Made by a program: the position numbers and the translations under genes. Below are positions 31,039-44,470 of a stretch of 64,000 bases of DNA, piece after piece. The stretch is from Luteimonas sp. MC1825 (GTDB lineage Bacteria; Pseudomonadota; Gammaproteobacteria; Xanthomonadales; Xanthomonadaceae), in assembly GCF_014764385.1 (NCBI RefSeq), contig NZ_CP061714.1, forward strand, positions 2,232,001 through 2,296,000, read 5' to 3'. The notes below the pieces were generated by a model. That model was given only the letters and a program-made list of their open reading frames with translations. It did not search any database and had not been told where the DNA came from. Position 1 is the stretch's first letter, and each line of letters starts with the position of its first letter.

Positions 31039-33453
31039 ATGACGCCACACCCGCTCGCTGTCGCACTGATCGCCACCCTGGCCGCCACGGCCCTCCCCGC
31101 ACACGCCCAGACCGCCACGCCGGCCGAGCGCAAGGCCACCAGCCTCGACACGGTGATCGTCACCGGCACGCGGGCCAGCGACCGCACCGCGGCCGAATCC
31201 ACGGCACCCATCGACCTCATCACACCCGAGGCGCTGCAGTCGTCGGGCACCACCGAACTCGCCACCGCGCTGTCACGGCTGCTGCCGTCGCTCAACTTCC
31301 CGCGGCCCGCGGTCTCCGACGGCACCGATGCCGTGCGCCCTGCGCAGCTGCGTGGACTCTCCCCGGACCACACCCTGGTGCTGGTCAACGGCAAGCGCTA
31401 CCACACCGGCGCTCTGGTCAACGTCAACGGAACCCAGGGCCGGAGCTCGTCGCCGGTCGACCTCAACACCATCCCGATCGCCGCGATCGCGCGCGTGGAA
31501 GTGCTGCGTGACGGCGCCTCGGCGCAGTACGGCTCCGACGCCATTGCCGGCGTCATCAACATCGTGCTGAAGGGCAGCCCCGATGGCGGCAGCGTCAGCC
31601 TGCGCCACGGCCAGACCAGTGCGGGCGATGGTGCGCAGACCAACCTGCTGGCCGATGCCGGTTTCCCGCTGGGGGCGGAAGGCGGCTTCGTGCATCTGGC
31701 CGTCCAGGCCGACCGGCAGGACCAGACCGATCGCGCACGTCCCTTCCTTGGCCCCGCAACGCCCACCTCCGCGCCGCTTGGCCGCGTGGTGCAGCGGCAG
31801 GGCGATCCCGAGGTCGACAGCTATTCGGGCAGCTACAACGCCGAACTCGCCGCCAGCGACAGCCTGACGCTCTATTCCCATGGCCTGCATACCAAGCGCG
31901 ACATCCTGTCCAACGGCTTCTTCCGGCCGGCGGGCGATTCGCGCAACATCCCGTCGATCTACCCCGACGGCTTCCTGCCGCAGATCAACAACAATTCGAC
32001 CGACTACAGTTTCGTCGGCGGGCTGCGCAAGCTGTTCAGCGGCGGCACCGCGCTCGACGCCAGCTACACCTACGGCTCCAACGAGTTGACGTTCGACATC
32101 AAGAACACGCTCAACCGCAGCCTGGGGCCGACGTCGCCCACCCGGTTCTACGCCGGTGCGCTGGAGGTCAGGCAGCACATCCTGAACCTCGACATGAGCA
32201 CGCCGCTCGACCTGGGTCTGTCGTCGCCCCTGGTCCTGGCGTACGGCGCGGAGTACCGCGAAGACGAGTTCGAGCAATCGCCGGGCGAGCCGGATTCGTA
32301 CGCGCTGGGCCCGTTCGCAAACATCCCGGGCTCGCAGGTGTTCGCCGGCTTCAAGCCCAGCGACGGCGGGCAGTTCAAGCGCGACAACATCTCGCTCTAC
32401 GTGTCGCTGGAAGGCGACGTGACGGACAAGCTGTCGGCGGGTATCGCGGCACGCTACGAGGATTACAGCGACTTCGGCGACACCTCCACCGGCAAGCTGA
32501 CCGCGCGCTACGACTTCACGCCGACGGTGGCCCTGCGCGGCACGCTGTCGACCGGCTTCCACGCGCCATCGCTGCAGCAGCAGTACTTCCAGTCGACGGC
32601 CACCAACTTCATCGTGCTGCCACCACCGCAGGGCAACACCCCGTTCGACATCGTCACCTTCCGCGTCACCAACCCGGCCGGCATCGCGCTCGGCGCGGAG
32701 CCGCTGCGGGCGGAAGAGTCCACCAACTTCAGCCTGGGACTGGTGCTGCAGCCGATCGACCGCCTGTACATCACCATCGATGCCTACCGGATCAAGCTCG
32801 AGGACCGCATCACCCTGTCGGAGAACCTCGGCACCAACCCGGCACGTCCTGAGATCCGCGAGTTCCTCAACGCCAACGGCTTCCCGGGCGTTGGCGGCGG
32901 GCGCTACTTCACCAACGCCATCGATACCACCACCGACGGCATCGACGTGATCGGCACCTACGGCTGGCAGCTCGGCAACGGCGACCTGGACCTGACGGTG
33001 GGCTACAACCACAACAAGACCAGCATCGACCGCATCGCGCCCAATCCGGCGTCGCTCAATGCCATCGACCCCACCGCGCTGCGTTTCGGCAGGGTCGAGA
33101 TCGGCCGCTTCGAGGTCGGCGCGCCACGTGACAAGTTCCTGCTCGGCGGCGAGTGGAGCTCGGACCTCTGGAACTTTTCCGCCAACGCGGTGCGTTATGG
33201 CGAGATCACCGTGCGCAACGCCAACCCGGCCCAGGACCAGACCTTCGACCCCAAGTGGACGCTCGCGCTGGCCGCGACGCTCAAGCTGGACCGGTGGAGC
33301 TTCACCCTGGGCGGCGACAACGTGCTGAACGAGTATCCGGACGAGAACGTGTTCGCCAACTCCACCGGCGGCCAGTTCCCGTATGCCAGTTCCGCGGCGC
33401 CCTTCGGGTTCAACGGTGCGTTCGTGTACGGCAAGATCGGCTACCAGTGGTGA
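31039..33453 (+). CDS. TonB-dependent outer-membrane receptor
   Basis: The protein is 804 aa. It has a signal peptide of about 23 residues (PAHAQ), a TonB box LDTVIVTGTR (36-45), a plug domain with LRGLSPDHTLVLVNGKRYH and VEVLRDGASAQYGSDAIAGVIN, and a 22-strand barrel to the C-terminus. The last residue is Trp (KIGYQW), where these barrels usually end in Phe. The substrate is not evident. The TIDAYRIKLEDRI style resembles receptors for siderophores or plant-derived compounds in this family. No sensor or transport partner gene lies beside it. Confidence 0.93.
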   Translation: MTPHPLAVALIATLAATALPAHAQTATPAERKATSLDTVIVTGTRASDRTAAESTAPIDLITPEALQSSGTTELATALSRLLPSLNFPRPAVSDGTDAVRPAQLRGLSPDHTLVLVNGKRYHTGALVNVNGTQGRSSSPVDLNTIPIAAIARVEVLRDGASAQYGSDAIAGVINIVLKGSPDGGSVSLRHGQTSAGDGAQTNLLADAGFPLGAEGGFVHLAVQADRQDQTDRARPFLGPATPTSAPLGRVVQRQGDPEVDSYSGSYNAELAASDSLTLYSHGLHTKRDILSNGFFRPAGDSRNIPSIYPDGFLPQINNNSTDYSFVGGLRKLFSGGTALDASYTYGSNELTFDIKNTLNRSLGPTSPTRFYAGALEVRQHILNLDMSTPLDLGLSSPLVLAYGAEYREDEFEQSPGEPDSYALGPFANIPGSQVFAGFKPSDGGQFKRDNISLYVSLEGDVTDKLSAGIAARYEDYSDFGDTSTGKLTARYDFTPTVALRGTLSTGFHAPSLQQQYFQSTATNFIVLPPPQGNTPFDIVTFRVTNPAGIALGAEPLRAEESTNFSLGLVLQPIDRLYITIDAYRIKLEDRITLSENLGTNPARPEIREFLNANGFPGVGGGRYFTNAIDTTTDGIDVIGTYGWQLGNGDLDLTVGYNHNKTSIDRIAPNPASLNAIDPTALRFGRVEIGRFEVGAPRDKFLLGGEWSSDLWNFSANAVRYGEITVRNANPAQDQTFDPKWTLALAATLKLDRWSFTLGGDNVLNEYPDENVFANSTGGQFPYASSAAPFGFNGAFVYGKIGYQW

Positions 33454-33471
33454 GATTGCCGCACAGCTGAC

Positions 33472-33502
33472 GGCCGCGGCTGGCAAGGACGAAGCCGCGG
33501 CC
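33472..33502 (+). terminator. hairpin after the TonB-dependent receptor gene
   Basis: A 10-bp inverted repeat (GGCCGCGGCT / AGCCGCGGCC, 11-base loop) lies 18 bases after the receptor stop. It lacks a T-tract, so termination is only probable. Confidence 0.45.
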
Positions 33503-33546
33503 CCCGGGGCGTCCACTATGCTGTCGTGACTCCAGTGGATCTCCCG

Positions 33547-35259
33547 ATGCCCCACCACACCGAACTCATCGCCATCCTCACCATGGGGTTCGTGCTGGCG
33601 TACGTGCTCGGGCTGGCGGCGCATCGCCTGCGGCTGTCGCCGCTGGTGGGCTACCTGGTCGCCGGCATCATCGCCGGGCCGTTCACGCCCGGCTTCGTCG
33701 GCGACCAGTCGCTCGCCCCGCAGCTCGCCGAGATCGGCGTGATCCTGCTGATGTTCGGCGTCGGCCTGCATTTCTCGCTGAAGGACCTGATGGCGGTGAA
33801 GGCCATCGCCATCCCGGGCGCGGTGGTGCAGATCACGGTCGCCACCCTGCTCGGCTGGGGGCTTGCGACCATGCTGGGCTGGCCCACCCTGCAGGGCGTG
33901 GTGTTCGGCTTCGCGCTGGCCACGGCCAGCACGGTGGTGCTGCTGCGCGCCATGGAACAGCGCCGCCTGCTGGAGAGCCAGCGCGGCCGGATCGCCGTGG
34001 GCTGGCTGATCGTGGAGGACCTGGCCTGCGTGCTGGCGCTGGTGCTGATGCCGGTGCTGGCGAAGTTGATGGCCAGCGCCGGCGACGACCCCATCAGCCT
34101 CGGCGCGGTGGTGTTGGCGATCGGCAAGACCCTGCTCCAGGTGGGCCTGTTCGTGGCGGTGATGCTGCTGGTCGGGCGGCGGGTGATCCCGTGGATGCTC
34201 GAGCGCACCGCCGGCACCGGCTCGCGCGAGCTGTTCACGCTCGCGGTGCTGTCGATCGCGCTCGGCATCGCGCTGGGCTCTGCGGAACTGTTCGGAGTGT
34301 CGTTCGCGCTCGGCGCGTTCTTCGCCGGCATGCTGCTCAACGAATCCGAGCTCAGCCAGAAGGCCGCGCAGGATTCACTGCCGATGCGCGATGCGTTCGC
34401 CGTGCTGTTCTTCGTGTCGGTGGGCATGCTGTTCGACCCCGCGATCCTCGTCGAGCAGCCGCAGCTGGTGCTGGCCACCACGCTCATCGTCATGTTCGGC
34501 AAGTCCGCCGCGGCCTACCTGATCGTGCGCGCCTTCGGGCGACCCAAGGCCACCGCGCTGACCATTTCCGCCAGCCTGGCGCAGATCGGCGAGTTCGCCT
34601 TCATCATCGCCGCGCTCGGCGTGACGCTGGGCATCCTGCCCGAGCAGGGCCAGGACCTGGTGCTGGCCGCGGCGCTGCTGTCGATCATGCTCAACCCGCT
34701 CGTGTTCGGCCTGGTCGACCGCTGGCAGGCGCGCCAGGACGCGAACCAGGCCGCCGAAAGCGCGAGCCACGCCGCGCGCGTGTCGGCGGAAGACGCCGCC
34801 AGCCACCACCTGCCCGAATCGGTCAACGACCACACCATCGTCGTCGGCTACGGCCGCGTGGGCCGCCAGCTCGCCACGCTGCTGCACCAGCGCGGCGTGC
34901 CGGTGGTGGTGATCGAGGACGATGCCGACCTGGTCGCACTGGCACGCGAGGCCGGCGTGCACGCGGTGCGCGGCAATGCCGCCTCCGAACCGGTGATGCT
35001 GGAAGCCGCACCCGGGCGCGCCAAGCTCGCCGTGTTCGCCATTCCCAACGCGCTTGAAGCCGGCGAAACCATCGCCCGGCTCAAGGCGCTCAGCCCGGCC
35101 ATCACCGTGCTCGCGCGGGCGCACAGCGACGCGGAAGTGAAGCACCTGCTGCAGCATGGCGCCGATGGCGCGGTGCTGGCCGAACGCGAGCTGGCCTACT
35201 CGCTGGCGGAGATGGTGATGGCCACGCCGCCGTACCGGCCGGCGCGCGTCGCCACCTGA
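33547..35259 (+). CDS. CPA2-family cation:proton antiporter (YbaL/Kef type)
   Basis: The protein is 570 aa from ATG at 33547; an in-frame GTG at 33526 would add 7 residues. About 12 membrane helices occupy residues 1-395 (HTELIAILTMGFVLAYVLG onward). A cytoplasmic RCK/TrkA-N domain follows, with Rossmann motif IVVGYGRVGRQLA and an acidic ligand contact EDDADLV. This arrangement is that of YbaL/KefB-like potassium or sodium/proton antiporters. The opening LVGYLVAGIIAGPFTPG favours YbaL. It is convergent with clpB. Confidence 0.92.
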   Translation: MPHHTELIAILTMGFVLAYVLGLAAHRLRLSPLVGYLVAGIIAGPFTPGFVGDQSLAPQLAEIGVILLMFGVGLHFSLKDLMAVKAIAIPGAVVQITVATLLGWGLATMLGWPTLQGVVFGFALATASTVVLLRAMEQRRLLESQRGRIAVGWLIVEDLACVLALVLMPVLAKLMASAGDDPISLGAVVLAIGKTLLQVGLFVAVMLLVGRRVIPWMLERTAGTGSRELFTLAVLSIALGIALGSAELFGVSFALGAFFAGMLLNESELSQKAAQDSLPMRDAFAVLFFVSVGMLFDPAILVEQPQLVLATTLIVMFGKSAAAYLIVRAFGRPKATALTISASLAQIGEFAFIIAALGVTLGILPEQGQDLVLAAALLSIMLNPLVFGLVDRWQARQDANQAAESASHAARVSAEDAASHHLPESVNDHTIVVGYGRVGRQLATLLHQRGVPVVVIEDDADLVALAREAGVHAVRGNAASEPVMLEAAPGRAKLAVFAIPNALEAGETIARLKALSPAITVLARAHSDAEVKHLLQHGADGAVLAERELAYSLAEMVMATPPYRPARVAT

Positions 35260-35302
35260 GGCCCAGCGCGCCGCCCAACCGGGCGTGGCCGGGCCGGCGA
35301 TG

Positions 35303-37888
<2,586 letters not shown>

Positions 37889-37937
37889 GGCGTCGGTCTC
37901 CATCAGGTGTGGCCGGCCCTGGCCGGCAATGTAGATG

Positions 37938-37966
37938 CACATGCGGTCGGCGCGCCCGGAAACAAG
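37938..37966 (-). promoter_or_regulatory. possible sigma-32 promoter of clpB
   Basis: Read on the minus strand, CTTGTTT is followed after 13 bases by CCGCATGTG, about 50 bases upstream of the clpB ATG. The heat-shock pattern is CTTGAAA, 11-16 bases, CCCCATNT. The match is partial at both elements, but the position and the gene's known regulation support it. Confidence 0.4.
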
Positions 37967-38025
37967 CGCCGATGCGCCGTCGCCAGCGTCCGTGCCCCCG
38001 CCTTACACCCCCTCCTAACGGCCGG

Positions 38026-38808
38026 ATGGCCACACTGCCGGACATGCCTCAGCCACGTTCCTTCGGCAGGCCGCAGCCCCCGCCGCCTGCCGACAACTGG
38101 GCCCTGTTCCTCGATGTGGACGGTTGCCTGCTCGAAATCGCCGAAACGCCGGACGCCGTCCGTGTCCCGCCATCGCTCCGCCCAGGCCTTGCGGCGCTGG
38201 CCGCGCAACTGGACGGCGCCCTCGCGCTGGTCAGTGGCCGCAGCCTGGCGGCGGTCGATGCGCTCCTCGACCTGCCACAATTGCCCGCCGCCGGGCTGCA
38301 CGGCCTGGAGCGTCGCCACGCGGGCGGACGTGGCCACGGGCCGCCGTCCGCACCGGCTGCACTGGCTTCCGTGACAACGGCGGCCGAAGCACTGGTAGCG
38401 CGCCATCCGGGCACCCTGGTGGAATACAAGGGCCCGGCGCTGGCGCTGCACTGGCGCGCCGCCCCCGCGTCAGGCCCGGCGCTCGCCGCATTCGCCACGG
38501 CGGTGCTGCCGCGGCTCCCCGGCTATCGCCTGCAGCACGGCAGCCAGGTCGTGGAGATCCGCCCCGCCGCCCACGGCCAGCACCGCGCCGACAAGGGCGC
38601 GTCGATCATCGACTTCATGGACGAACCGCCGTTCACCGGACGGGTGCCCGTGTTCGCCGGCGACGACCTCACCGATGAAGCGGGATTTGCCGCGGTCAAT
38701 GCGCGCGGCGGCATCAGCGTGCTGGTTGGACGGCCACGCGACTCGGCCGCACATTTCGCCCTGCCCGGCCCGGCTGAGGTGCTGGCATGGCTGGGGATGG
38801 CGGCATGA
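38026..38808 (+). CDS. otsB: trehalose-6-phosphate phosphatase
   Basis: The protein is 260 aa from ATG 38026; the ATG at 38044 is equally possible. The HAD signature LDVDGCLLE carries the nucleophile and acid Asp, SGR is motif II, and GDDLTDEAGF supplies the magnesium ligands. It removes phosphate from trehalose-6-phosphate. Its stop overlaps the GH15 start (ATGA). It is the first gene of otsB-GH15-otsA, giving a compact trehalose module for osmotic or desiccation protection. Confidence 0.93.
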   Translation: MATLPDMPQPRSFGRPQPPPPADNWALFLDVDGCLLEIAETPDAVRVPPSLRPGLAALAAQLDGALALVSGRSLAAVDALLDLPQLPAAGLHGLERRHAGGRGHGPPSAPAALASVTTAAEALVARHPGTLVEYKGPALALHWRAAPASGPALAAFATAVLPRLPGYRLQHGSQVVEIRPAAHGQHRADKGASIIDFMDEPPFTGRVPVFAGDDLTDEAGFAAVNARGGISVLVGRPRDSAAHFALPGPAEVLAWLGMAA

Positions 38809-40589
38809 ACAGCAGGCAGACAAGCCTGGACCTGGGCCTGGTTGGCAACGGCGGCTCGGCCGCGCTGATCGATGCGCATGCGCGCGTGGTCTGGGGCTGC
38901 GTACCGGCGATCGATGGCGATCCCACGTTCTGCGCACTGCTGTCGCCGAAGATCGGCGGCGGCGATTTCGCGATCGAACTCGAGGACATGGTGAGCGCCG
39001 AGCAGCACTACGTGCAGAACACCGCCGTGCTGCGCACCGTGCTGCGCGACCGCCACGGCGGCGCCGTGGAGATCACCGATTTCGCCCCGCGCTGGCGCCA
39101 GCACGGGCGCTTCTACCGGCCGGTGATGCTGGTACGCAGGCTGCGTCCGCTGGCCGGCAAACCGCGCGTGCGCATCGTGCTGCGGCCGCTCGGCGACTAC
39201 GGCGCCACCGTCCCCGACACCACCTGGGGCAGCAATCACGTGCGTTACCTGGTGCCGGGCTTCACGCTGCGCCTGACCAGCGACGTGCCGGTGCGCATGG
39301 TGCGCGAGTCGCTGCCGTTCGTGCTCGACGGCGAACGCAACCTGGTGCTCGGCCCCGATGAAACGCTGACCGAGCCGGTCGACGATTTCGCCCGCCAGGC
39401 CGAGGAGCGCACCATCCACTACTGGCGCGAGTGGGTGCGCTACCTGTCGATCCCGCTGGAATGGCAGGACGCGGTGATCCGCAGCGCGATCACGCTCAAG
39501 CTGTGCCAGTACGAGGAAACCGGCGCCATCGTGGCCGCGCTCACCACGTCCATCCCCGAAGCCCCGGACACGGTGCGCAACTGGGACTACCGCTACTGCT
39601 GGCTGCGCGACTCGGCGTTCGTGGTGCGTGCGCTGAACCGCCTGGGCGCCACGCGCACCATGGAGGGCTACCTCTCGTACGTGTTCAATCTCGCCACCGG
39701 CGACGACGACCTGCAGCCGCTCTACGGCGTGGGCTTCGAGTCCGAGCTCACCGAGGAGGAGGTGCCGGCGCTCGCCGGCTACCGCGGCATGGGCCCGGTG
39801 CGGCGCGGCAACCTGGCGTGGAAGCAGGTGCAGCACGACGTCTACGGCAGCGTGGTGCTGGCGTCCACGCAGCTGTTCTTCGACCAGCGCCTGGATCATC
39901 CCGGTGACGAAGACACGTTCCACCGCCTCGAGGCCCTCGGAGCGCGCGCCTGGGCGTTGTACGACCAGCCTGACGCGGGAATCTGGGAATTCCGCGGCCG
40001 CGCCGAGGTGCACACCTATTCCAGCGTGATGTGCTGGGCGGCCTGCGACCGCCTGGCGCGTATTGCCGCCCACCTCGGCCTGGCGCCGCGCGCGGAATGC
40101 TGGCGCACGCGCGCCGACGCCATGCATGCGGCCATCATCGAACGCGCCTGGGACGCCGAACTCGGTCACTTCGTCGAATCCGCGGAAAGCCGGCGCCTGG
40201 ACGCCAGCCTGCTGCTGCTTGCCGAACTCGGCTTCGTCGCCGCCGACGATCCGCGCTTCGTCGCCACGGTGGATGCCATCGGCGTGCACCTGCGCCGCGG
40301 CGACGGCCTGTACCGCTACATCGCGCCGGATGATTTCGGGCACCCGGAAACCAGCTTCACGATCTGCAGCTTCTGGTACATCGAGGCGCTGGCCGCGATC
40401 GGCCGCACCGACGAGGCGCGCCGCCAGTTCGAGCAGCTGCTGGCGCGGCGCAACCCGCTGGGCCTGCTGTCGGAGGACATGGCGTTCGAGGACGGCGAGG
40501 CCTGGGGCAATTTCCCGCAGACGTATTCGCACGTGGGCGTGGTGATGGCGGCGATGTGCCTGTCGAAGCCCTGGTCCTCGGCGGTCTGA
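38805..40589 (+). CDS. GH15 family glucoamylase/trehalase-like hydrolase
   Basis: The protein is 594 aa. A beta-rich N-terminal domain (about 1-230) precedes the (alpha/alpha)6 barrel. The barrel motif NWDYRYCWLRDSAF, the acid in the KQVQHDVYGSV region, and the C-terminal SEDMAFEDGEAWGNFPQTYSHVG with the catalytic base are typical of family 15. There is no signal peptide, so it acts in the cytoplasm. Family 15 includes glucoamylases and bacterial trehalases; lying between otsB and otsA, a trehalose- or maltose-type substrate is likely. The start overlaps otsB by 4 bases and its stop is 1 base before otsA. Confidence 0.93.
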   Translation: MNSRQTSLDLGLVGNGGSAALIDAHARVVWGCVPAIDGDPTFCALLSPKIGGGDFAIELEDMVSAEQHYVQNTAVLRTVLRDRHGGAVEITDFAPRWRQHGRFYRPVMLVRRLRPLAGKPRVRIVLRPLGDYGATVPDTTWGSNHVRYLVPGFTLRLTSDVPVRMVRESLPFVLDGERNLVLGPDETLTEPVDDFARQAEERTIHYWREWVRYLSIPLEWQDAVIRSAITLKLCQYEETGAIVAALTTSIPEAPDTVRNWDYRYCWLRDSAFVVRALNRLGATRTMEGYLSYVFNLATGDDDLQPLYGVGFESELTEEEVPALAGYRGMGPVRRGNLAWKQVQHDVYGSVVLASTQLFFDQRLDHPGDEDTFHRLEALGARAWALYDQPDAGIWEFRGRAEVHTYSSVMCWAACDRLARIAAHLGLAPRAECWRTRADAMHAAIIERAWDAELGHFVESAESRRLDASLLLLAELGFVAADDPRFVATVDAIGVHLRRGDGLYRYIAPDDFGHPETSFTICSFWYIEALAAIGRTDEARRQFEQLLARRNPLGLLSEDMAFEDGEAWGNFPQTYSHVGVVMAAMCLSKPWSSAV

Positions 40590-40590
40590 C

Positions 40591-41958
<1,368 letters not shown>

Positions 41959-41965
41959 GCGGACG

Positions 41966-42487
41966 CTATGCCAGCGCCGACTGCTGGATCAGCTCGATCC
42001 AGTAGCCGTCCGGATCCTTGACGAAGGCGAGGTGCTTCATGCGCCCGTCCTCCAGCCGCTTCTGGAACGGCACGCCCAGCGCCTCCAGGCGCGCGCAGGT
42101 GGCGCGCAGGTCGGGCACGCTCAGGCAGATGTGGCCGAAGCCGCGCGGCTCGCTGTTGCCGTCGTGGTACACGGGCCCGTCCTGGTCCTCGGTGCCGTGG
42201 TTGTGGGTCAGCTCCAGCACGCCCTGCAGGCCGGCGATCCAGTGCTGGCGTGCCTGGGCGTCCTCGGGCATCGCCGACAGGTCATCGACCAGCGCCAGGA
42301 AGTACAGCGAGAACGCGGCCTCCGGGAACTCGTTGCTGCGCAGCAGGCTGAAGCCGAGCACGCGCGTGTAGAAATCCAGCGAGGCGCGTGCATCCTTGAT
42401 GCGCAGCATGGTGTGGTTGAAGACGAAGCCGGCGGTCGCGGCGTCGCGCGCGGCGGCGACGCCAGGCGCGGTAGGGGTGTCGGTCAT
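41966..42487 (-). CDS. gloA: lactoylglutathione lyase (glyoxalase I)
   Basis: The protein is 173 aa from the ATG of MTDTPTAP, which has an AGGA site; 3 extra residues are possible. Two glyoxalase repeats are seen, with metal-binding candidates in FNHTMLRIKD, LELTHNHGTE and GFGHICLSV. The enzyme converts the methylglyoxal-glutathione hemithioacetal to S-lactoylglutathione. The length and the insertion (about 70-85) place it with the longer, eukaryote-like class rather than the 135-aa E. coli type. Confidence 0.93.
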   Translation of the reverse strand: MTDTPTAPGVAAARDAATAGFVFNHTMLRIKDARASLDFYTRVLGFSLLRSNEFPEAAFSLYFLALVDDLSAMPEDAQARQHWIAGLQGVLELTHNHGTEDQDGPVYHDGNSEPRGFGHICLSVPDLRATCARLEALGVPFQKRLEDGRMKHLAFVKDPDGYWIELIQQSALA

Positions 42488-42571
42488 GGTCGGCATCCTG
42501 TGGGGGAAGTGCCGGCCATTATCGCGCGTCGGCGGCCCTGCCCCCGGCGCGGCGCGGAGCGCGGCCGGGCT

Positions 42572-43369
42572 TCAGCGTTCCAGCCACGCCAGCGTGGCCA
42601 TGCGCCCGGTGCGCGCATCGCGGCGATGCGAATAGAAGCGCGCCGGATCGCTGATGGTGCACAGGTCGCCGCCGTGAATGTCGTGCGCGGCAAGCCCGGC
42701 AACCTGAAGCCGGCGGCGCGCGAGCGCGTAAAGATCGACGCGCCAGTGCCCGGGGCGGGTGGCCGCGAATGCCGCGGCGGCACCCGCATCGATCGACACG
42801 AAGGCATCGCGGACTTCGGCACCGACTTCATACGCCTGCGGTCCCGCCGCGGGGCCCAGCCAGGCGACGAGATCGCCCGGCGCCGCCTGCATCGCCGCGA
42901 CCGTGCGCTCCAGCACGCCGGCCGCCAGTCCGCGCCAGCCGGCATGCGCGGCGCCAATCTCTCCACCAGTGCGCGCCGCCAGCACCACCGGCAGGCAGTC
43001 GGCGGTGAGGATGGCAAGCACGGTGCCCGCGCTTGCGGTCACCGCGGCGTCCGCTTCCGGCTCCGCGGCCATGCGCGCGCGCTCCGCGGTCGCGTCGCCG
43101 GGTGGCAGGGCCGCGTCCACGCGCAGCACGCCCGTGCCGTGCACCTGGCGCAACCAGCGCGGCGCCGAGGGCAGGTCCGCGAGCGCCGCGAGTCCGGCGC
43201 GATTGGTCGCCACGATGGCGGGATCGTCGCCGGTGTCAGCGCGCGCGTTGCCGAGGTTGAAGCTGTCGAACGGCGCGCTCGACGCGCCCGCGCCGTGGCG
43301 CAAGGTCACCAGCGCACGCACGCCGGGTGGCGCGGGCCAGTTGGCGTCCAGCCATGGCGCCCTGCTCAT
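42572..43369 (-). CDS. pgeF: multicopper-oxidase-fold protein PgeF (YfiH/laccase domain)
   Basis: The protein is 265 aa from [14 protein letters not shown]. The YfiH family residues are visible: [21 protein letters not shown] and [10 protein letters not shown]. The family has been described as a polyphenol oxidase, purine nucleoside phosphorylase and peptidoglycan editing factor; peptidoglycan editing is the best-supported bacterial role. It overlaps rluD by 4 bases (ATGA), the common gammaproteobacterial arrangement. Confidence 0.94.
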   Translation of the reverse strand: MSRAPWLDANWPAPPGVRALVTLRHGAGASSAPFDSFNLGNARADTGDDPAIVATNRAGLAALADLPSAPRWLRQVHGTGVLRVDAALPPGDATAERARMAAEPEADAAVTASAGTVLAILTADCLPVVLAARTGGEIGAAHAGWRGLAAGVLERTVAAMQAAPGDLVAWLGPAAGPQAYEVGAEVRDAFVSIDAGAAAAFAATRPGHWRVDLYALARRRLQVAGLAAHDIHGGDLCTISDPARFYSHRRDARTGRMATLAWLER

Positions 43370-44385
43370 CGCCGCGACTGAGGCTGTGCCTGCGCGTAGG
43401 CGCGGCTGTCGTCGCGCAGCGCGCGCAGCAGGGCCTGCATGTCCGCGGGCAGCGGCGCTTCGCAGCGGATGGATTCGCCGGTCGTCGGATGCACGAACTC
43501 CAGCACCTGCGCATGCAATGCCTGGCGGCGGAATCCGCGCAGCACCGTGACCAGTTCGTCGGACGCACCGCGCGGCAGCTTCAGCGGACCGCCGTACATC
43601 GGGTCGCCGAGGATCGGGTGCTTCATGTGCGTCATGTGCACGCGGATCTGGTGGGTGCGCCCTGTTTCCAGGCGGCAATCGAGCGCGGTGTGCGCGCGGA
43701 AGCGCTCCTGCAGGCGGTAATGCGTGGTCGCCTCGCGGCCGTCCTCGCGCACCGCCATGCGGATGCGGTCGCGCGGGTGGCGGTCGATCGCCGCGTTGAC
43801 CGTGCCGCCCGACACCAGCGCGCCGACCACCACGGCCAGGTACTGGCGGTGCACTTCGCGCGCCGACAGCTGCGCCACCAGGGCGGTCTGCGCCTGCACG
43901 GTGCGTGCGATCACCATGACGCCGGACGTGTCCTTGTCGAGGCGGTGCACGATGCCGGCGCGCGGCACCAGCGCCAGCGCCGGGTCGCGGAACAGCAGCG
44001 CGTTGACCAGGGTGCCGTCGGGATTGCCGGCGCCGGGGTGGACGACGAGGCCCGCGGGCTTGTCGACCACCAGCACGTCGGCGTCCTCGTACAGCACCGA
44101 CAGCGGGATGTCCTCCGGCTCGGCGGTCACCTGGGTGTCGAGCGTGGCGGCCAGCACCACCTCCTCGCCGCCGCGCACCGGGTCGCGCGGGCGCACCACG
44201 GCACCATCCAGCAGCGCGTCGCCGGACTTGATCCAGGTGGTCAGCTTGGAGCGCGAGAATTCGGGGAACAGCTCGGCCAGCACCGCGTCGAAGCGGCGCC
44301 CGGACAGCGCGTCGGGGACGCGCGCGGTGAGCGGGGCTTCGGCGGCGCCGTCGGCGGCGCCTGCATCGGGTTCGTGGTCGGACAT
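43366..44385 (-). CDS. rluD: 23S rRNA pseudouridine synthase RluD
   Basis: The protein is 339 aa with an N-terminal S4 RNA-binding domain ([20 protein letters not shown]). The RluA/RsuA catalytic core has its catalytic Asp in [15 protein letters not shown], with [12 protein letters not shown] nearby. It modifies uridines of the helix-69 region of 23S rRNA and is needed for good ribosome function. It is divergent from bamD and overlaps pgeF. Confidence 0.95.
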   Translation of the reverse strand: MSDHEPDAGAADGAAEAPLTARVPDALSGRRFDAVLAELFPEFSRSKLTTWIKSGDALLDGAVVRPRDPVRGGEEVVLAATLDTQVTAEPEDIPLSVLYEDADVLVVDKPAGLVVHPGAGNPDGTLVNALLFRDPALALVPRAGIVHRLDKDTSGVMVIARTVQAQTALVAQLSAREVHRQYLAVVVGALVSGGTVNAAIDRHPRDRIRMAVREDGREATTHYRLQERFRAHTALDCRLETGRTHQIRVHMTHMKHPILGDPMYGGPLKLPRGASDELVTVLRGFRRQALHAQVLEFVHPTTGESIRCEAPLPADMQALLRALRDDSRAYAQAQPQSRR

Positions 44386-44434
44386 GGGGGCGGGGCTCGG
44401 GTTCAGGCGCGCCCGGCGGCAGGCCGGGACTGGC

Positions 44435-44443
44435 TGCTATTAT
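44435..44443 (+). promoter_or_regulatory. extended -10 promoter for bamD
   Basis: TGCTATTAT is a good extended -10 (TGN plus TATTAT) 28 bases before the bamD ATG. No convincing -35 is seen, which extended -10 promoters can do without. Confidence 0.5.
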
Positions 44444-44470
44444 CCCCGGTTCACGCCTCCGCTGCCCCAG

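Noticed and set aside
31273..33771. Open minus-strand frame of 832 codons over the TonB receptor gene
   Set aside because: Opposite a receptor with signal peptide, TonB box and barrel; no domain in the antisense translation.
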